A stretch of 50,272 nt of DNA from the NCBI RefSeq assembly GCF_020889705.1, contig NZ_JACMYP010000030.1, forward strand, positions 1 to 50,272, given 5' to 3'. The position numbers and the translations under genes are program-made. The DNA is from Bradyrhizobium altum (GTDB lineage: Bacteria; Pseudomonadota; Alphaproteobacteria; Rhizobiales; Xanthobacteraceae). How positions within the stretch are numbered: the stretch's first letter is position 1; each line of letters opens with the position of its first letter. Under the pieces are notes generated by a model. That model did no database searches. It was given only the letters and a program-made list of their open reading frames with translations, and had not been told where the DNA came from. Positions 37,349 to 46,842 of this stretch are shown here, one piece after another.

Positions 37349-37759
37349 ATGTTGCTGCGATCTTGCCTGGCCGTGCCGGCGGTCCTGTTCATGCTCGGCA
37401 CGGCGTATGCCGCGACCGAGGAATGTCCCGCCAAATCGACCCAGATGGACGACATCATCGCGGTGCTGGAGAAGGCACCGAGCTGCAACCGCGCGATGAA
37501 GATCTTCGAGGCGTGCGAATACGGCGCCAGCGGAGACGTCCAGTTCGGTGCCGTGGTCGAGAAGAAATGCGAGGCGGACTTCCTGTCCGGCCTCAAGGGC
37601 GCGCCGAAGCGGGCGTATCAGCACGAGATGCAGGTCTGCGACCGCAAGTACCGGAATGAATCCGGCACCATGTACATCTCGTTTACGGCGTTCTGCCGGG
37701 CGCAGGTCGCCCAGCGCTATTCGCAGAAGGCGCTGAAAGCGGGCCAGAAGGCCCGCTAG
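37349..37759 (+). CDS. Small secreted cysteine-rich hypothetical protein
   Basis: A 136-residue protein with a Sec signal peptide (MLLRSCLAVPAVLFMLGTAYA, cleavage after AYA). The mature part has six cysteines, suggesting disulfides in the periplasm, and a basic C-terminus. AAGGAG lies shortly before the ATG. It is encoded opposite to the translation genes on both sides, its stop is only two bases from the rplT stop, and it interrupts the usual rplT-pheS order. Function unknown. Confidence 0.75.
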   Translation: MLLRSCLAVPAVLFMLGTAYAATEECPAKSTQMDDIIAVLEKAPSCNRAMKIFEACEYGASGDVQFGAVVEKKCEADFLSGLKGAPKRAYQHEMQVCDRKYRNESGTMYISFTAFCRAQVAQRYSQKALKAGQKAR

Positions 37760-37761
37760 GA

Positions 37762-38121
37762 TCAGGCGGCCAGCGCGGCCTTGGCCTTCTCGGCGATCGC
37801 CTGGAACGCAACCGGCTCGTGGATCGCGAGATCCGACAGCACCTTGCGGTCGACCACGACGCCCGACTTGGAGAGGCCGTTGATAAACACGCTGTAGGTC
37901 ATGCCGAACGGACGGACTGCGGCATTGATGCGCTGGATCCAGAGCGCGCGGAAGGTGCGCTTCTTGCGCTTGCGGTCGCGGAAGGCGTACTGGCCGGCCT
38001 TCTCGACGGCCTGCTTGGCGGTCCGGATGGTGTTCTTGCGGCGGCCGTAATAGCCCTTGGCGGCCTTGAAGACTTTCTTGTGCTTGGCGTGAGAGGTCAC
38101 ACCGCGTTTGACGCGAGACAT
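37762..38121 (-). CDS. rplT: 50S ribosomal protein L20
   Basis: A 119-residue basic protein that binds 23S rRNA early in 50S assembly. [30 protein letters not shown] and [25 protein letters not shown] are diagnostic. It follows rpmI by 77 bases. L20 represses the rpmI-rplT operon in other bacteria, but I cannot identify a matching leader structure with certainty. Confidence 0.99.
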   Translation of the reverse strand: MSRVKRGVTSHAKHKKVFKAAKGYYGRRKNTIRTAKQAVEKAGQYAFRDRKRKKRTFRALWIQRINAAVRPFGMTYSVFINGLSKSGVVVDRKVLSDLAIHEPVAFQAIAEKAKAALAA

Positions 38122-38198
38122 GACGGAAATCCTTGAGATCTAGAAGAAGTGACGGGGCGCCGCGCCAGGCGCGGCCGGGTTCAAGCAGATGAGCGCGA

Positions 38199-38399
38199 TC
38201 AGGCGTTCGGCAAGAAGTACTTCTTGACGTTGTCGCCGTCGGTCTTGAACAGCACGCGGGTGCCGCGGAGCTGACGGATCTGCTTCTTCGTCCGCTTGAT
38301 CATGCCGTGGCGCTTGCCGCGCTGGGCGTGCATGACTTTGCCAGTGGCAGTCACCTTGAAGCGCTTTTTAGCGCCCGACTTGGTCTTCAACTTGGGCAT
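38199..38399 (-). CDS. rpmI: 50S ribosomal protein L35
   Basis: A 66-residue basic protein ([20 protein letters not shown], then [22 protein letters not shown]). AGGAG precedes the ATG. It heads the rpmI-rplT unit; the 290-base gap to infC contains a terminator-like hairpin and a leader hairpin, so it probably has its own promoter. Confidence 0.99.
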   Translation of the reverse strand: MPKLKTKSGAKKRFKVTATGKVMHAQRGKRHGMIKRTKKQIRQLRGTRVLFKTDGDNVKKYFLPNA

Positions 38400-38541
38400 T
38401 TAGCTCTCCTGTCGCCCAACACGAATATCGCCCAAAGAGGCGTTCGGCCGGCTAAAATGCTCGTTAGAGCGTTGAAAGTGCTGTGGTTTTTTCCGAATTG
38501 AAAGAACCTGCACTGAACGTCGCCACGGCAGCCCTTGATCA

Positions 38542-38562
38542 GCCGGGCGGCGAAGGCCCGGC
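38542..38562 (-). promoter_or_regulatory. Hairpin in the rpmI leader
   Basis: GCCGGGC and GCCCGGC form a perfect 7-base stem with a 7-base loop, about 145 bases before rpmI. It could be part of a ribosomal-protein leader or a residual repeat. No promoter boxes can be fixed with confidence. Confidence 0.35.
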
Positions 38563-38634
38563 TTATGACAGAGGATCGGCGATTTTGCAACGTTTCAGGT
38601 AGCTAAACTACGGGAGCCCCCCAGACACGAAACG

Positions 38635-38657
38635 GCCCGCCAGAGGGTCTGACGGGC
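38635..38657 (-). terminator. Terminator-like hairpin after infC
   Basis: On the minus strand GCCCGTCAGA pairs with TCTGGCGGGC (one G-T wobble) around the loop CCC, followed by CGTTTCGTG. The T content is low but the stem is strong. It lies 33 bases beyond the infC stop. Confidence 0.55.
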
Positions 38658-38689
38658 TGCTCCATTTTCAGCAAAGCGACGAATTCGAA

Positions 38690-39229
<540 letters not shown>

Positions 39230-39457
39230 GGGTAACTCTCCAAAGTTGTGAAAGGGAAGGCGGATATTTTGAAGCAAGACGCTGCGACGGGCAAGCGAAC
39301 TCGCTCTTTTACGCGGCAAAACCGTCAATTGCGAGGCATTTTGGCCACGCCCGGCACATATAGCGGGCGCGCCTGCTCTGCAAGGCGGGCCTGCTGCCGT
39401 TGACCGCTGCCGCGCGACGATTGAAAAGCAGGTCTCTGACACGCGAGTGACCAAACC

Positions 39458-40303
39458 ATGAGCCAAACCGCCGCATTCGAGCAGGAACCCGCCTTCATCG
39501 AGGTCGGCGAGGGCCTTGGGGCGCGCCGGATCGCGGTGCGCGCCCGTCCAGGCGGCGGCCCCGGCAGCGCAAGTGGCGCGCCGGGCAGCACAAGTGGTGC
39601 GCCAGGGCTGTTCTGGCTTGGCGGCTTCAAGTCCGACATGACCGGCACCAAAGCGATCGCGCTCGATGCTTGGGCCGCCGAGCATGGCCGCAGCTCGGTC
39701 AGGTTCGACTATTCCGGCCATGGCGAATCCGCGGGCGACTTCGCCGACGGCACGATCGGCCGCTGGCTCGAGGAGAGCGTCGCCGTCTTCTCGCAATTCT
39801 GCCGCGGGCCGCAGGTCGTGATCGGGTCCTCGATGGGCGGCTGGATGGCGCTGCTGTTGGCGCGTGAGATTGCCAGACGTGGCAATGCGGGCGGCGGCGG
39901 CAAAGCCCAGCTCGCCGGCCTCGTGCTGATCGCGCCGGCGCCCGACTTCACCGAGGAATTGATGTGGAAGGGCTTCTCGCCGGAGATCCGCGCCGAGATC
40001 GAGACCAAGGGCGTCTGGCTCAGGCCGTCCGAATATGGCGACGGCTCGCCCTATCCGATCACCCGCAATCTGATCGAGGAGGGCCGCAACCATTTGCTGC
40101 TCGGCAGCCAGATCGACGTCGGCTGTCCGGTGCGCATCCTGCAGGGCGCGCAGGATCCCGACGTGCCGTGGAAGCACGCGTTCGCGCTGGTGCATCGGCT
40201 GCCGGCCGAGGACGTGGTGCTGACCATGATCCAGGACGGCGACCACCGCCTGTCGCGCCCGCAGGACATCGCGCGGATCATCGCCGCGGTGGCGGAGATT
40301 TAG
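39458..40303 (+). CDS. Alpha/beta hydrolase (ABHD10-like thioesterase/esterase)
   Basis: A 281-residue serine hydrolase. The nucleophile Ser125 sits in the elbow GSSMGG, with the oxyanion region [15 protein letters not shown] and [10 protein letters not shown], an acid in [10 protein letters not shown] and His in [12 protein letters not shown]. The pattern is close to the ABHD10/palmitoyl-thioesterase group. Residues 34-49 hold an imperfect tandem repeat ([14 protein letters not shown]) in a Gly/Ser/Pro linker not expected in the fold. It is divergent from infC. Confidence 0.88.
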   Translation: MSQTAAFEQEPAFIEVGEGLGARRIAVRARPGGGPGSASGAPGSTSGAPGLFWLGGFKSDMTGTKAIALDAWAAEHGRSSVRFDYSGHGESAGDFADGTIGRWLEESVAVFSQFCRGPQVVIGSSMGGWMALLLAREIARRGNAGGGGKAQLAGLVLIAPAPDFTEELMWKGFSPEIRAEIETKGVWLRPSEYGDGSPYPITRNLIEEGRNHLLLGSQIDVGCPVRILQGAQDPDVPWKHAFALVHRLPAEDVVLTMIQDGDHRLSRPQDIARIIAAVAEI

Positions 40304-40310
40304 CCACGCC

Positions 40311-40438
40311 GCCGCCCTTCGAGGGCCGCTGAAGAAGCGGCCACCTCCAGCGACAATGGCTTCGCCGTTGCGCGGGGGTGACGGCTACGGAAACAGGCGT
40401 CATCCTGAGGTGCGAGCGAAGCGAGCCTCGAAGGATGG
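40311..40438. repeat. Dispersed repeat, type D, composite
   Basis: CCCTTCGAGGGCCGCT, AGCGGCCACCTCC and GCGGGGGTGACGG, then GTCATCCTGAGGTGCGAGCG with GAGCCTCGAAGGATGGCC. It occupies the whole gap between the alpha/beta hydrolase and the NTF2-like gene. Confidence 0.75.
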
Positions 40439-40462
40439 CCACACGCACCGGGGAGAAACGCA

Positions 40463-40930
40463 ATGGATACAACAAGCATGCTACGCGCGTTCTGCGACGC
40501 GGTCGAACAGCGCAACGGCAAGGCCTTCGCAAGCCTCTTCACCGAGGACGGCGTCTATCACGACGTGTTCTACGGTGCGTTCGAGGGCCACTCCAAAATC
40601 GCCGAGATGATCGACGACTGGTTCTACCGGACCGCGACCGATTTCCGCTGGGTCATGCATGATCCGATCACTGACGGCGCGACGCTCTACGCGCGCTACA
40701 CGTTCAGCTACCGCTCGACCTTGCCGGAAGCCAAGGGGGCGCGTGCGATGTTCGAGGGCGTCGCGATCATGCGGCTGCGCGACGGCAAGATCACGGAGTA
40801 CCACGAGGTCGCCAACACCGCGCCGGCCTTCGTCGATCTGAACTTCGCGCCGGAGCGGATCGCCAAGATCGTCGGCAAGCAGGGCGCTGCGCTGAGGGCC
40901 CGGCCGGAGATGAAGCGGCATTTGGATTGA
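40463..40930 (+). CDS. Nuclear transport factor 2 (SnoaL-like) family protein
   Basis: A 155-residue single-domain cone-shaped fold. FCDAVEQRNGKAFASLFTEDGVYHDVFYGAFEGHSKIAEMIDDWF is the typical opening, and MRLRDGKITEYHEVANTAPAF is the late strand. Members include isomerases, dehydratases and non-enzymatic ligand binders, so no reaction can be given. GGGGAGAAA precedes the ATG. The gene is isolated by repeat elements on both sides. Confidence 0.82.
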   Translation: MDTTSMLRAFCDAVEQRNGKAFASLFTEDGVYHDVFYGAFEGHSKIAEMIDDWFYRTATDFRWVMHDPITDGATLYARYTFSYRSTLPEAKGARAMFEGVAIMRLRDGKITEYHEVANTAPAFVDLNFAPERIAKIVGKQGAALRARPEMKRHLD

Positions 40931-40950
40931 TCGAAGCCTCAATTTCTCTG

Positions 40951-41056
40951 TCGTCATTCCGGGATGCGCCGATAGGCGCAGGCCCGGAATCCATAACCAC
41001 GATCGTGAGTATGGATTCCGGGCTCGCGCCAAGGGGCGCGCCCCGGAATGACGACA
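40951..41056. repeat. Type C element (second copy)
   Basis: TCGTCATTCCGGG pairs with CCCCGGAATGACGA, and inner arms CCCGGAATCCATA / TATGGATTCCGGG are perfect. It separates the NTF2-like gene from the broken thioesterase and matches 31474-31579 in arm sequence but not in the centre. Confidence 0.85.
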
Positions 41057-41068
41057 GTGGAGAAAGAC

Positions 41069-41865
41069 CTACGGCGGCGGCGGATTGGTCATCGGCTTGC
41101 GCTGGGCGAGCGCCGCCACGGTCGACGTGCCGATCGGGCCGTTCTCGTCATAGAGCCAGCATTCACCGATCGCGATGCCGTCGGTGGCGTGATGGTTGAC
41201 GACCTCGAAGCCGATCCAGTTGCTCACCGGCAAACGGTGCAGATAGATCGTGACGTCGCTGTTGATGTAGCCGAGGCCCTGGTCGCCGGCGTTTGCGAAC
41301 GGGCTGGCGAAATCCGCGCCGGTCGCGACATGGACGAACGGCGTCATCTTCACGCCTGCGACGAGCTCGCGGACTTCGCTCATCCAGAGCCGGCGCTCGC
41401 CGAGCGAACCCATATGGCCGATGATCGGCCGCGTCTCCCACTTGCCGTTCATGCCGAGCCTCGGATCGGCGGGCCTCGGAATCTCCGCGGGCGCCGGCAC
41501 CTTCCAGTTCGGCGGCGACCACACATTGCCGGGCGCATCTTCCGTCCTGCGCAACAACTGGCAGGAGCGCGCGCCATGCTGGTGCCGCCCGAGACAAACT
41601 CGGCCTCGATCACCTTGATGCGGAGCCCATCGCGCACGAGCTTGGTCGTCACCTCGACCGGTGTCGTGATGTTGGGCAGCCGAAACATGTCGACCGTGAG
41701 CCGTGCCGGGACGAAATCGTCGGAGCCGTGGCGCTCCTCGATGACGAAGCCGAGCAGGCCGATCACGACGCGGCCGTGCATCGATTCCGGGCTCCACGGT
41801 CCGTTCGCAACTGACGTCGGCATGAAGCCGTCGCCATGTCTGGTGAAGAAGGGCTGGTTTGTCAT
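41069..41865 (-). pseudogene. Acyl-CoA thioesterase-like gene with a one-base frameshift
   Basis: Two adjacent frames together encode one hotdog-fold, TesB-like thioesterase. The first part starts at ATG 41865 (MTNQPFFTRHGDGFMPTSVA) and runs in frame to EAEFVSGGTSMARA; the rest (SCQLLRRTEDAPGNVWSPPN onwards to NHHATDGIAIGECWLYDENG) continues in the next frame to the stop at 41069. The break lies in the GC run GAGCGCGCGCC at about 41565-41575. Adding one base gives 266 codons exactly. It is either a recent mutation or a sequencing error in an alternating GC tract. Confidence 0.8.
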
Positions 41866-41899
41866 GGTTGTCGACCATGACGGGAACGGCGCGATGAAA

Positions 41900-43090
41900 T
41901 CAAGAGGCGGCTGCCGCGCGCCATTCCTGCTGCACCGTGACGTCGGGCTCGCCGCCGGCCCGTGACGCCAGCGCCCCGAACGCATCGCGGGCGATCAGTT
42001 GCGACAGCGCCCACACCGCCGCGCCGCGCACCAGCGGGCTTGCATCGTCGAGCAGGCGCCGCGCCTCGCCGGCAAGGTTTGCGTCGCCGGAATTGCCGAT
42101 CGCGATCAGCACATTGCGGATGAAGCGGTCGCGGCCGATGCGCTTGACCGGTGATTTCGTGAACAGCGCACGAAACGCCGCATCGTCGAGCCGCGCAAGA
42201 TCGGCGAGCGCGGGCGCGCGCAACACGTCGCGCGCCGCAAGCTTCTGCTCGCGTCCCGCAATCGCGAACTTGTTCCATGGACACACCGCGAGGCAGTCGT
42301 CGCAGCCATAGATGCGGTTGCCGATGGCCTTGCGGAATTCGTGCGGGATCGGGCCCTTGTTCTCGATCGTCAGATACGAGATGCAGCGCCGCGCATCGAG
42401 TTTGTAGGGTGCGGGAAACGCCGCGGTCGGGCAGATGTCCTGGCAGGCGCGGCAGCTGCCGCAATGATCCGCTTCGCCCTCGTCGCGCGGCAGCTCGGTG
42501 GCGGAATAGATCGCGCCGAGAAACAGCCACGAGCCGAATTCGCGCGACACCAGATTGGTGTGCTTGCCCTGCCAGCCGATGCCTGCGGCTTGCGCCAGCG
42601 GCTTCTCCATGACCGCGGCGGTGTCGACGAACACTTTCACTTCGTCGCCGGTCATGGCGGCGAGCCAGCGCGCCAGAATCTTCAGCCGCTTCTTGATCAC
42701 GTCGTGATAGTCGTCGCCCTGTGCATAGACCGAGATCGCGCCATGCGATCGGCGCGCGAGAATATCGAGCGGATTGTCGTCGGGTCCGTAATTGACGCCG
42801 AGCATGATGATCGAGCGCACGCCGCCCCACAGCACGCGCGGCTCAGTGCGCCGCTCCGGCTTGGCCGCGAGCCAGTCCATGTCGCCATGGCCGCCGGAGC
42901 CGAGGAATTCCAAAAAATACTGTCCGGCCTCGCGCGTCGCATCAGGATCGGTGAAGCCGATGGCATCGAAGCCGAGCGCGCGCGCCTCGCGCCCAAGGGC
43001 GGCCTTGAGATCGGACGGAGAGAGCCTGACCGCCTGGTTCAGAAGTCGAGGTCGACATAGGTGCGCGACGCCGGCACCCCCGCCAGCCAT
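41900..43090 (-). CDS. queG: Epoxyqueuosine reductase
   Basis: QueG performs the last step of queuosine synthesis in tRNA, a cobalamin-dependent reduction. The protein has two 4Fe-4S motifs, [16 protein letters not shown] and [13 protein letters not shown], the N-terminal [20 protein letters not shown], and a C-terminal HEAT-like segment. The start is uncertain: ATG 43090 overlaps the GST gene by 52 bases and adds about 22 residues before the conserved region, while no ATG, GTG or TTG lies nearer. A rare start such as CTG near 43047 is possible. Confidence 0.92.
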   Translation of the reverse strand: MAGGGAGVAHLCRPRLLNQAVRLSPSDLKAALGREARALGFDAIGFTDPDATREAGQYFLEFLGSGGHGDMDWLAAKPERRTEPRVLWGGVRSIIMLGVNYGPDDNPLDILARRSHGAISVYAQGDDYHDVIKKRLKILARWLAAMTGDEVKVFVDTAAVMEKPLAQAAGIGWQGKHTNLVSREFGSWLFLGAIYSATELPRDEGEADHCGSCRACQDICPTAAFPAPYKLDARRCISYLTIENKGPIPHEFRKAIGNRIYGCDDCLAVCPWNKFAIAGREQKLAARDVLRAPALADLARLDDAAFRALFTKSPVKRIGRDRFIRNVLIAIGNSGDANLAGEARRLLDDASPLVRGAAVWALSQLIARDAFGALASRAGGEPDVTVQQEWRAAAAS

Positions 43091-43731
43091 TCGCTGAGCA
43101 GCGGGCGGAACGACGGGCGGGATTTCACCCGCGCGTACCACGCCTTTGCCGCGTCGTCCTCGCTCCATGGCACGTCGCCCAGATAGTCGATCGCCGAGAG
43201 GTGCGCCGCGGCGGCGAGATCCGCGTAGGTGAGGCGGTCACCGGCGAGATAGTTCCGCGTCTTCGCCAGCCAGCCGATATAGTTCAGATGATAGCGCACA
43301 TTGACCTTGGCGGCGCGCATGATGTCGGGGGCGGGCGGGCCGCCGCCATTGTCCTCGCTCATGAAGCGCTTGTAGATCCGCTCGGTCACCAGCGGGTTGG
43401 AGGCTTCCTCGAAGAATTTCTCGTTGAACCACGCCATCAGCCGGCGCACCTCGACGCGCTCGGCCGTTGAGGTCGGCAGCAGCCGACGTTCGCCGGCATC
43501 GAGGCCGTGCGTCTCGTCGACATATTCGGCGATCACGGGAGCCCCCGGAATCGGCGGAAAGCCCTCGGCGATCAGGACCGGCGTGTTGGCCGCCGGATTG
43601 AGCGCCAGGAACGCCTCGCGCCGCTCCCAGACCCGTTCCTCCACCAGGCGCAGATCGAGGCCATACTCGCCGAGCACGAGGCGAATGAAGCGCGAATGCG
43701 GGCAGAACGGATGGTGATACAGCGTATACAT
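43039..43731 (-). CDS. Glutathione S-transferase family protein
   Basis: A 230-residue protein with an N-terminal thioredoxin fold ([20 protein letters not shown], with the CPHS active site) and the glutathione-binding [12 protein letters not shown], then an all-helical C-terminal domain ending [21 protein letters not shown]. Members conjugate or reduce electrophiles using glutathione. AAGGG precedes the ATG. It overlaps the start of queG, so the two are probably cotranscribed. Confidence 0.92.
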   Translation of the reverse strand: MYTLYHHPFCPHSRFIRLVLGEYGLDLRLVEERVWERREAFLALNPAANTPVLIAEGFPPIPGAPVIAEYVDETHGLDAGERRLLPTSTAERVEVRRLMAWFNEKFFEEASNPLVTERIYKRFMSEDNGGGPPAPDIMRAAKVNVRYHLNYIGWLAKTRNYLAGDRLTYADLAAAAHLSAIDYLGDVPWSEDDAAKAWYARVKSRPSFRPLLSEWLAGVPASRTYVDLDF

Positions 43732-43994
43732 GAAGCCCTTGGTAGTGTCGTGGCGCTTAAGAAACCATCAACCTGTGTGACCTGAACCTGTGATTTGGCC
43801 AGACCAGTTCCGCTCGTCTCTATGTCGCGTCGGCACGCAAACCGGTAGCCACCCCCGCAGATGGTGCGGGTCACAAAAACGCTATAGCCCAGCAAATCGG
43901 CCGGGTAACCCATTGTTTGACGATTCTTTGCGATTGCGGCCTATGTGCGAATAAGCGAGAAGAATTCGGTTTTCCACACAGGGCAGATCAGATC

Positions 43995-44801
43995 ATGATG
44001 ACGGATATGCTGCGGGCGGTGATTCTCGGCATCGTCGAAGGCGTCACAGAGTTCCTGCCGGTTTCTTCGACAGGCCACCTGCTGCTCGCGGAACGCTTCT
44101 TCAATCTCGGCGAAGGCAATTTCTGGAAGAGTTTCGCGATCCTGATTCAGCTCGGTGCGATCCTTGCGATCCTCGTGCTCTACTTCACCAGATTGTGGCG
44201 CGTCGCGCTCGGCATGTTCTCCAATCCCGACGACCGCCGCTTCGTCATCGGCGTGTTGGTGGCGTTCCTGCCTGCCGTCGTGATCGGCCTGATCGCCGGC
44301 AAATACATCAAGGAATTCCTGTTCAATCCGTGGGTGGTCTGCTTCACGCTGATCGTCGGCGGCGCCGTCCTGCTCTGGGTCGATCAGCTCGATCTCAAAG
44401 TGTACGAGGACGACGCGACCCGGTTCCCGCTGCTGATGTATTTCTGGATCGGCGTCGCGCAGTGCCTGGCAATGATCCCGGGCGTGTCGCGCTCCGGCGC
44501 CAGCATCGTCGCGGCGATGCTGCTCGGCGCCGACAAGCGCTCGGCGGCAGAGTTCTCGTTCTTCCTTGCGATCCCGACCATGGTCGGCGCGTTCGCCTAT
44601 GATTTCTACAAGAATCGCGCCGACTTCACATCGGACAATCTCAGCGTCATCGCGGTCGGCTTCGTGGTGTCGTTCATCACCGCGATGATCGTGGTGCGGG
44701 CATTCCTCAACTTCGTCACCCGCCGCGGCTTCACCTTCTTTGCCTGGTGGCGCGTGATCGTCGGCACGCTCGGCCTGATCGCGCTGGCGATGGGACGGTA
44801 A
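43995..44801 (+). CDS. uppP: Undecaprenyl-diphosphatase
   Basis: UppP (BacA) dephosphorylates undecaprenyl diphosphate for recycling in peptidoglycan and O-antigen synthesis. The 268-residue inner-membrane protein has about eight segments. The two signatures GIVEGVTEFLPVSSTGHLLL (residues about 10-29) and IPGVSRSGASIVAAMLLG (about 160-177) hold the catalytic Glu, Ser and Arg. ATG 43995 or 43998 starts it; upstream frame is ignored. Confidence 0.97.
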   Translation: MMTDMLRAVILGIVEGVTEFLPVSSTGHLLLAERFFNLGEGNFWKSFAILIQLGAILAILVLYFTRLWRVALGMFSNPDDRRFVIGVLVAFLPAVVIGLIAGKYIKEFLFNPWVVCFTLIVGGAVLLWVDQLDLKVYEDDATRFPLLMYFWIGVAQCLAMIPGVSRSGASIVAAMLLGADKRSAAEFSFFLAIPTMVGAFAYDFYKNRADFTSDNLSVIAVGFVVSFITAMIVVRAFLNFVTRRGFTFFAWWRVIVGTLGLIALAMGR

Positions 44802-44877
44802 AGGCTGACGGACGCTGATTTACCTCGCCCCGCCTGCGAGAGAGATCGGAACTCAAGCGCAGCGTGAATTTCCATCC

Positions 44878-45016
44878 ATCATCACCCTGAGGTGGCCGCT
44901 TCTTTAGCGGCCCTCGAAGGGTCGACGGCCCAACTGTGGCCGATTCATCCTTCGAGGCTCGCTGCGCTCGCACCTCCAGCCACAAAGGCGAAGCCTTTGC
45001 GCCGGGATGACGGGGA
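44878..45016. repeat. Dispersed repeat, type D, longest copy
   Basis: ATCACCCTGAGGTGGCCGCT and AGCGGCCCTCGAAGGGTCGA, then GATTCATCCTTCGAGGCTCG and GCGCTCGCACCTCCAG, ending with GGGATGACGG. It occupies the convergent gap between uppP and the NDUFA9-like gene. Confidence 0.8.
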
Positions 45017-45031
45017 GTTGGGGAGCGCCGC

Positions 45032-46000
45032 CTACGCGCTCTTCTTCTGGAACTGCCCCGTCGCGCGGAAGCGCCAGAGATATTGCGGGGCGATCGCTTC
45101 CATCGAATCGGGCGTGATGCCGAGACCCGCGAAAGTGAGACCGGCGGCCTTGGCGGCGTCGGACACGACGTTGTCCGAGCGCAGCATCGCGACCTGGTCA
45201 GGGGTCAGTGTGAACGGCCCCGGCGCGAATTGCAGGACATATGACTGCAGCTTGGCGAGGCCGAACGGCAGCGGCGCCAGCATGCGGTCGCGCTGGGTGA
45301 TCTGAAGGATGATCTGCATCACCTCGCGCATGGTCAGCACTTCCGGGCCGCCGAGCTCGTAGGTCCCGCCCGGCTTCGCCTTGCCGTCCACGGCATCGGC
45401 CACGGCGTCCGCGGCGTCGGCGACATAGGCCGGCTGCACCTTGTTGAGGCCGCCGCCGACCAGCGGCAGCACCGGCGACATCCGCGCCAGCGCCGCAAAG
45501 CGGTTGGTGAACTGATCCTCGGGCCCGAACAGCAGCGACGGGCGCATCACGATGGACGACGGCAGGGCCGCCTGCACCGCCTGCTCGCCTTCCGCCTTGG
45601 CGCGGTAATAACCCGACAGCGAATCCTTATCGGCCCCGATGGCCGAGACATGGACCATCCGGGCGCCATTCGCGGCTGCCGCCCTGGCAATGGTCTCGGC
45701 GCCCTTCACCTGCACGGCGTCAAAGCTCTGCCCGCCGCCCTCGGCCAGGATGCCGACCAGGTTGATGGCGATATGCGAATCACGCATCGCCGCCTCGACC
45801 GAGGCCGGGTAGCGCACATTGGCCTGGACGGCATGAATCTGCCCGACGCGGCCGAGCGGCTGCAGATGGCCGGCCAGTTCGGGCCGCCGCACCGCGACTC
45901 GCACGCGGTATTCGCGCTTGCAGAGCGCCCGGACCACGTTCCGTCCCAGAAAACCCGATCCGCCGAAGACCGTGACGAGCGTTTCCAGGTTCGATGCCAT
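45032..46000 (-). CDS. Complex I NDUFA9-like NAD(P)-binding SDR protein
   Basis: A 322-residue extended short-chain dehydrogenase-like protein. The dinucleotide loop TVFGGSGFLGRNVVRALCKR is at residues 10-29, with ANVRYPASVEAAM, AINLVGILAEGGGQSF and the conserved VHVSAIGAD plus SGYYRAKAEGE (YxxxK). In alphaproteobacteria this family corresponds to the accessory complex I subunit NDUFA9. ATG 46000 has AGGA 9 bases upstream and is preferred to ATG 46009. Confidence 0.9.
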   Translation of the reverse strand: MASNLETLVTVFGGSGFLGRNVVRALCKREYRVRVAVRRPELAGHLQPLGRVGQIHAVQANVRYPASVEAAMRDSHIAINLVGILAEGGGQSFDAVQVKGAETIARAAAANGARMVHVSAIGADKDSLSGYYRAKAEGEQAVQAALPSSIVMRPSLLFGPEDQFTNRFAALARMSPVLPLVGGGLNKVQPAYVADAADAVADAVDGKAKPGGTYELGGPEVLTMREVMQIILQITQRDRMLAPLPFGLAKLQSYVLQFAPGPFTLTPDQVAMLRSDNVVSDAAKAAGLTFAGLGITPDSMEAIAPQYLWRFRATGQFQKKSA

Positions 46001-46148
46001 GAGGTCCATTCCTGCCGGATTCGAGAGCGATTGGGCGTATTTAGCGCTTCTCGCGATACGCCATCAGCCCAATCCTGTACAGGCTATTTGAATTTCCAAT
46101 CGCGAATTTGACAAGCGCGTAACCGATCCTTACTAAGCCGCTCCACAT

Positions 46149-46235
<87 letters not shown>

Positions 46236-46246
46236 CCCCCTTTTTA

Positions 46247-46262
46247 AGCGATTGAAATCGCT
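46247..46262. terminator. Hairpin after tRNA-Leu
   Basis: AGCGATT and AATCGCT form a perfect 7-base stem with a 2-base loop, 11 bases after the tRNA. A T5 run lies before rather than after it, so its role in termination is uncertain. Confidence 0.35.
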
Positions 46263-46394
46263 CAGCATCCGCGGGGCGGGTGCGGCGAAGCCGTGACCCG
46301 CCGGGGGCGCGGCGCGACGGCGATCATTCGCTTCGTTCTGTGCGCCGAATCCCCGATTTGGAGTGACTGGTTTCCCGCCTAGCGTTGAGGAAAA

Positions 46395-46610
46395 TCAGAC
46401 TATGCCTCGATCAGGGGCAGGCACACCGTGAAGCCCTTCCCGTTGGGCTTCGAGCCACACCAAGCGTTTCATTGCCGACTTCTTTAGCGAGGCAGAAAGC
46501 TCAAGGTGCAATGCCCGAAATTCGGCGCGGCTGATCCAGCTATTCAGTTCGCGCAAACTGAGTTCGGCCGCATCGGCCTCAGTTTGCGGTGATCGCGACC
46601 GTTTGCGCAT
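46395..46610 (-). CDS. Small hypothetical protein
   Basis: A 71-residue charged, helical protein (SLRELNSWISRAEFRALHLELSAS, then LVWLEAQREGLHG). No motif is recognised. It starts 9 bases after the stop of the preceding small gene, with GGAA close to the ATG, so the two look like an operon. Confidence 0.5.
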   Translation of the reverse strand: MRKRSRSPQTEADAAELSLRELNSWISRAEFRALHLELSASLKKSAMKRLVWLEAQREGLHGVPAPDRGIV

Positions 46611-46619
46611 TTTCCAGCG

Positions 46620-46808
46620 TCAGGCGAGACGGACATAATCTTGTTCGATCCAAAAGGAGTGCATGTAGCTTGGCTCCTGGACGACCTCGCCGACTTCGAG
46701 CTCGACCAGGCGTCCCTTGAGATCGACGATCGGAAAATGACGGCCGAGGCACCTCATGAATAGTGCCCGCGTTTCGATGTCTTCCGGCAGCGCCTCCGGA
46801 ATTGCCAC
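46620..46808 (-). CDS. Small hypothetical protein
   Basis: A 62-residue protein with a balanced composition (AIPEALPEDIETRALFMRCL, then LVELEVGEVVQEPSYMHSFW). It begins 34 bases downstream of the MFS gene on the same strand. The codon usage looks genuine, but no family is recognised. Confidence 0.5.
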   Translation of the reverse strand: MAIPEALPEDIETRALFMRCLGRHFPIVDLKGRLVELEVGEVVQEPSYMHSFWIEQDYVRLA

Positions 46809-46842
46809 GATTCAACCCTATCCCCATTCCAACGCCCGCCCG

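Noticed and set aside
39230..40246. Upstream extension of infC to a 518-residue protein
   Set aside because: The extension is antisense to the alpha/beta hydrolase, and the IF-3 family begins at the ATT codon with a ribosome binding site.
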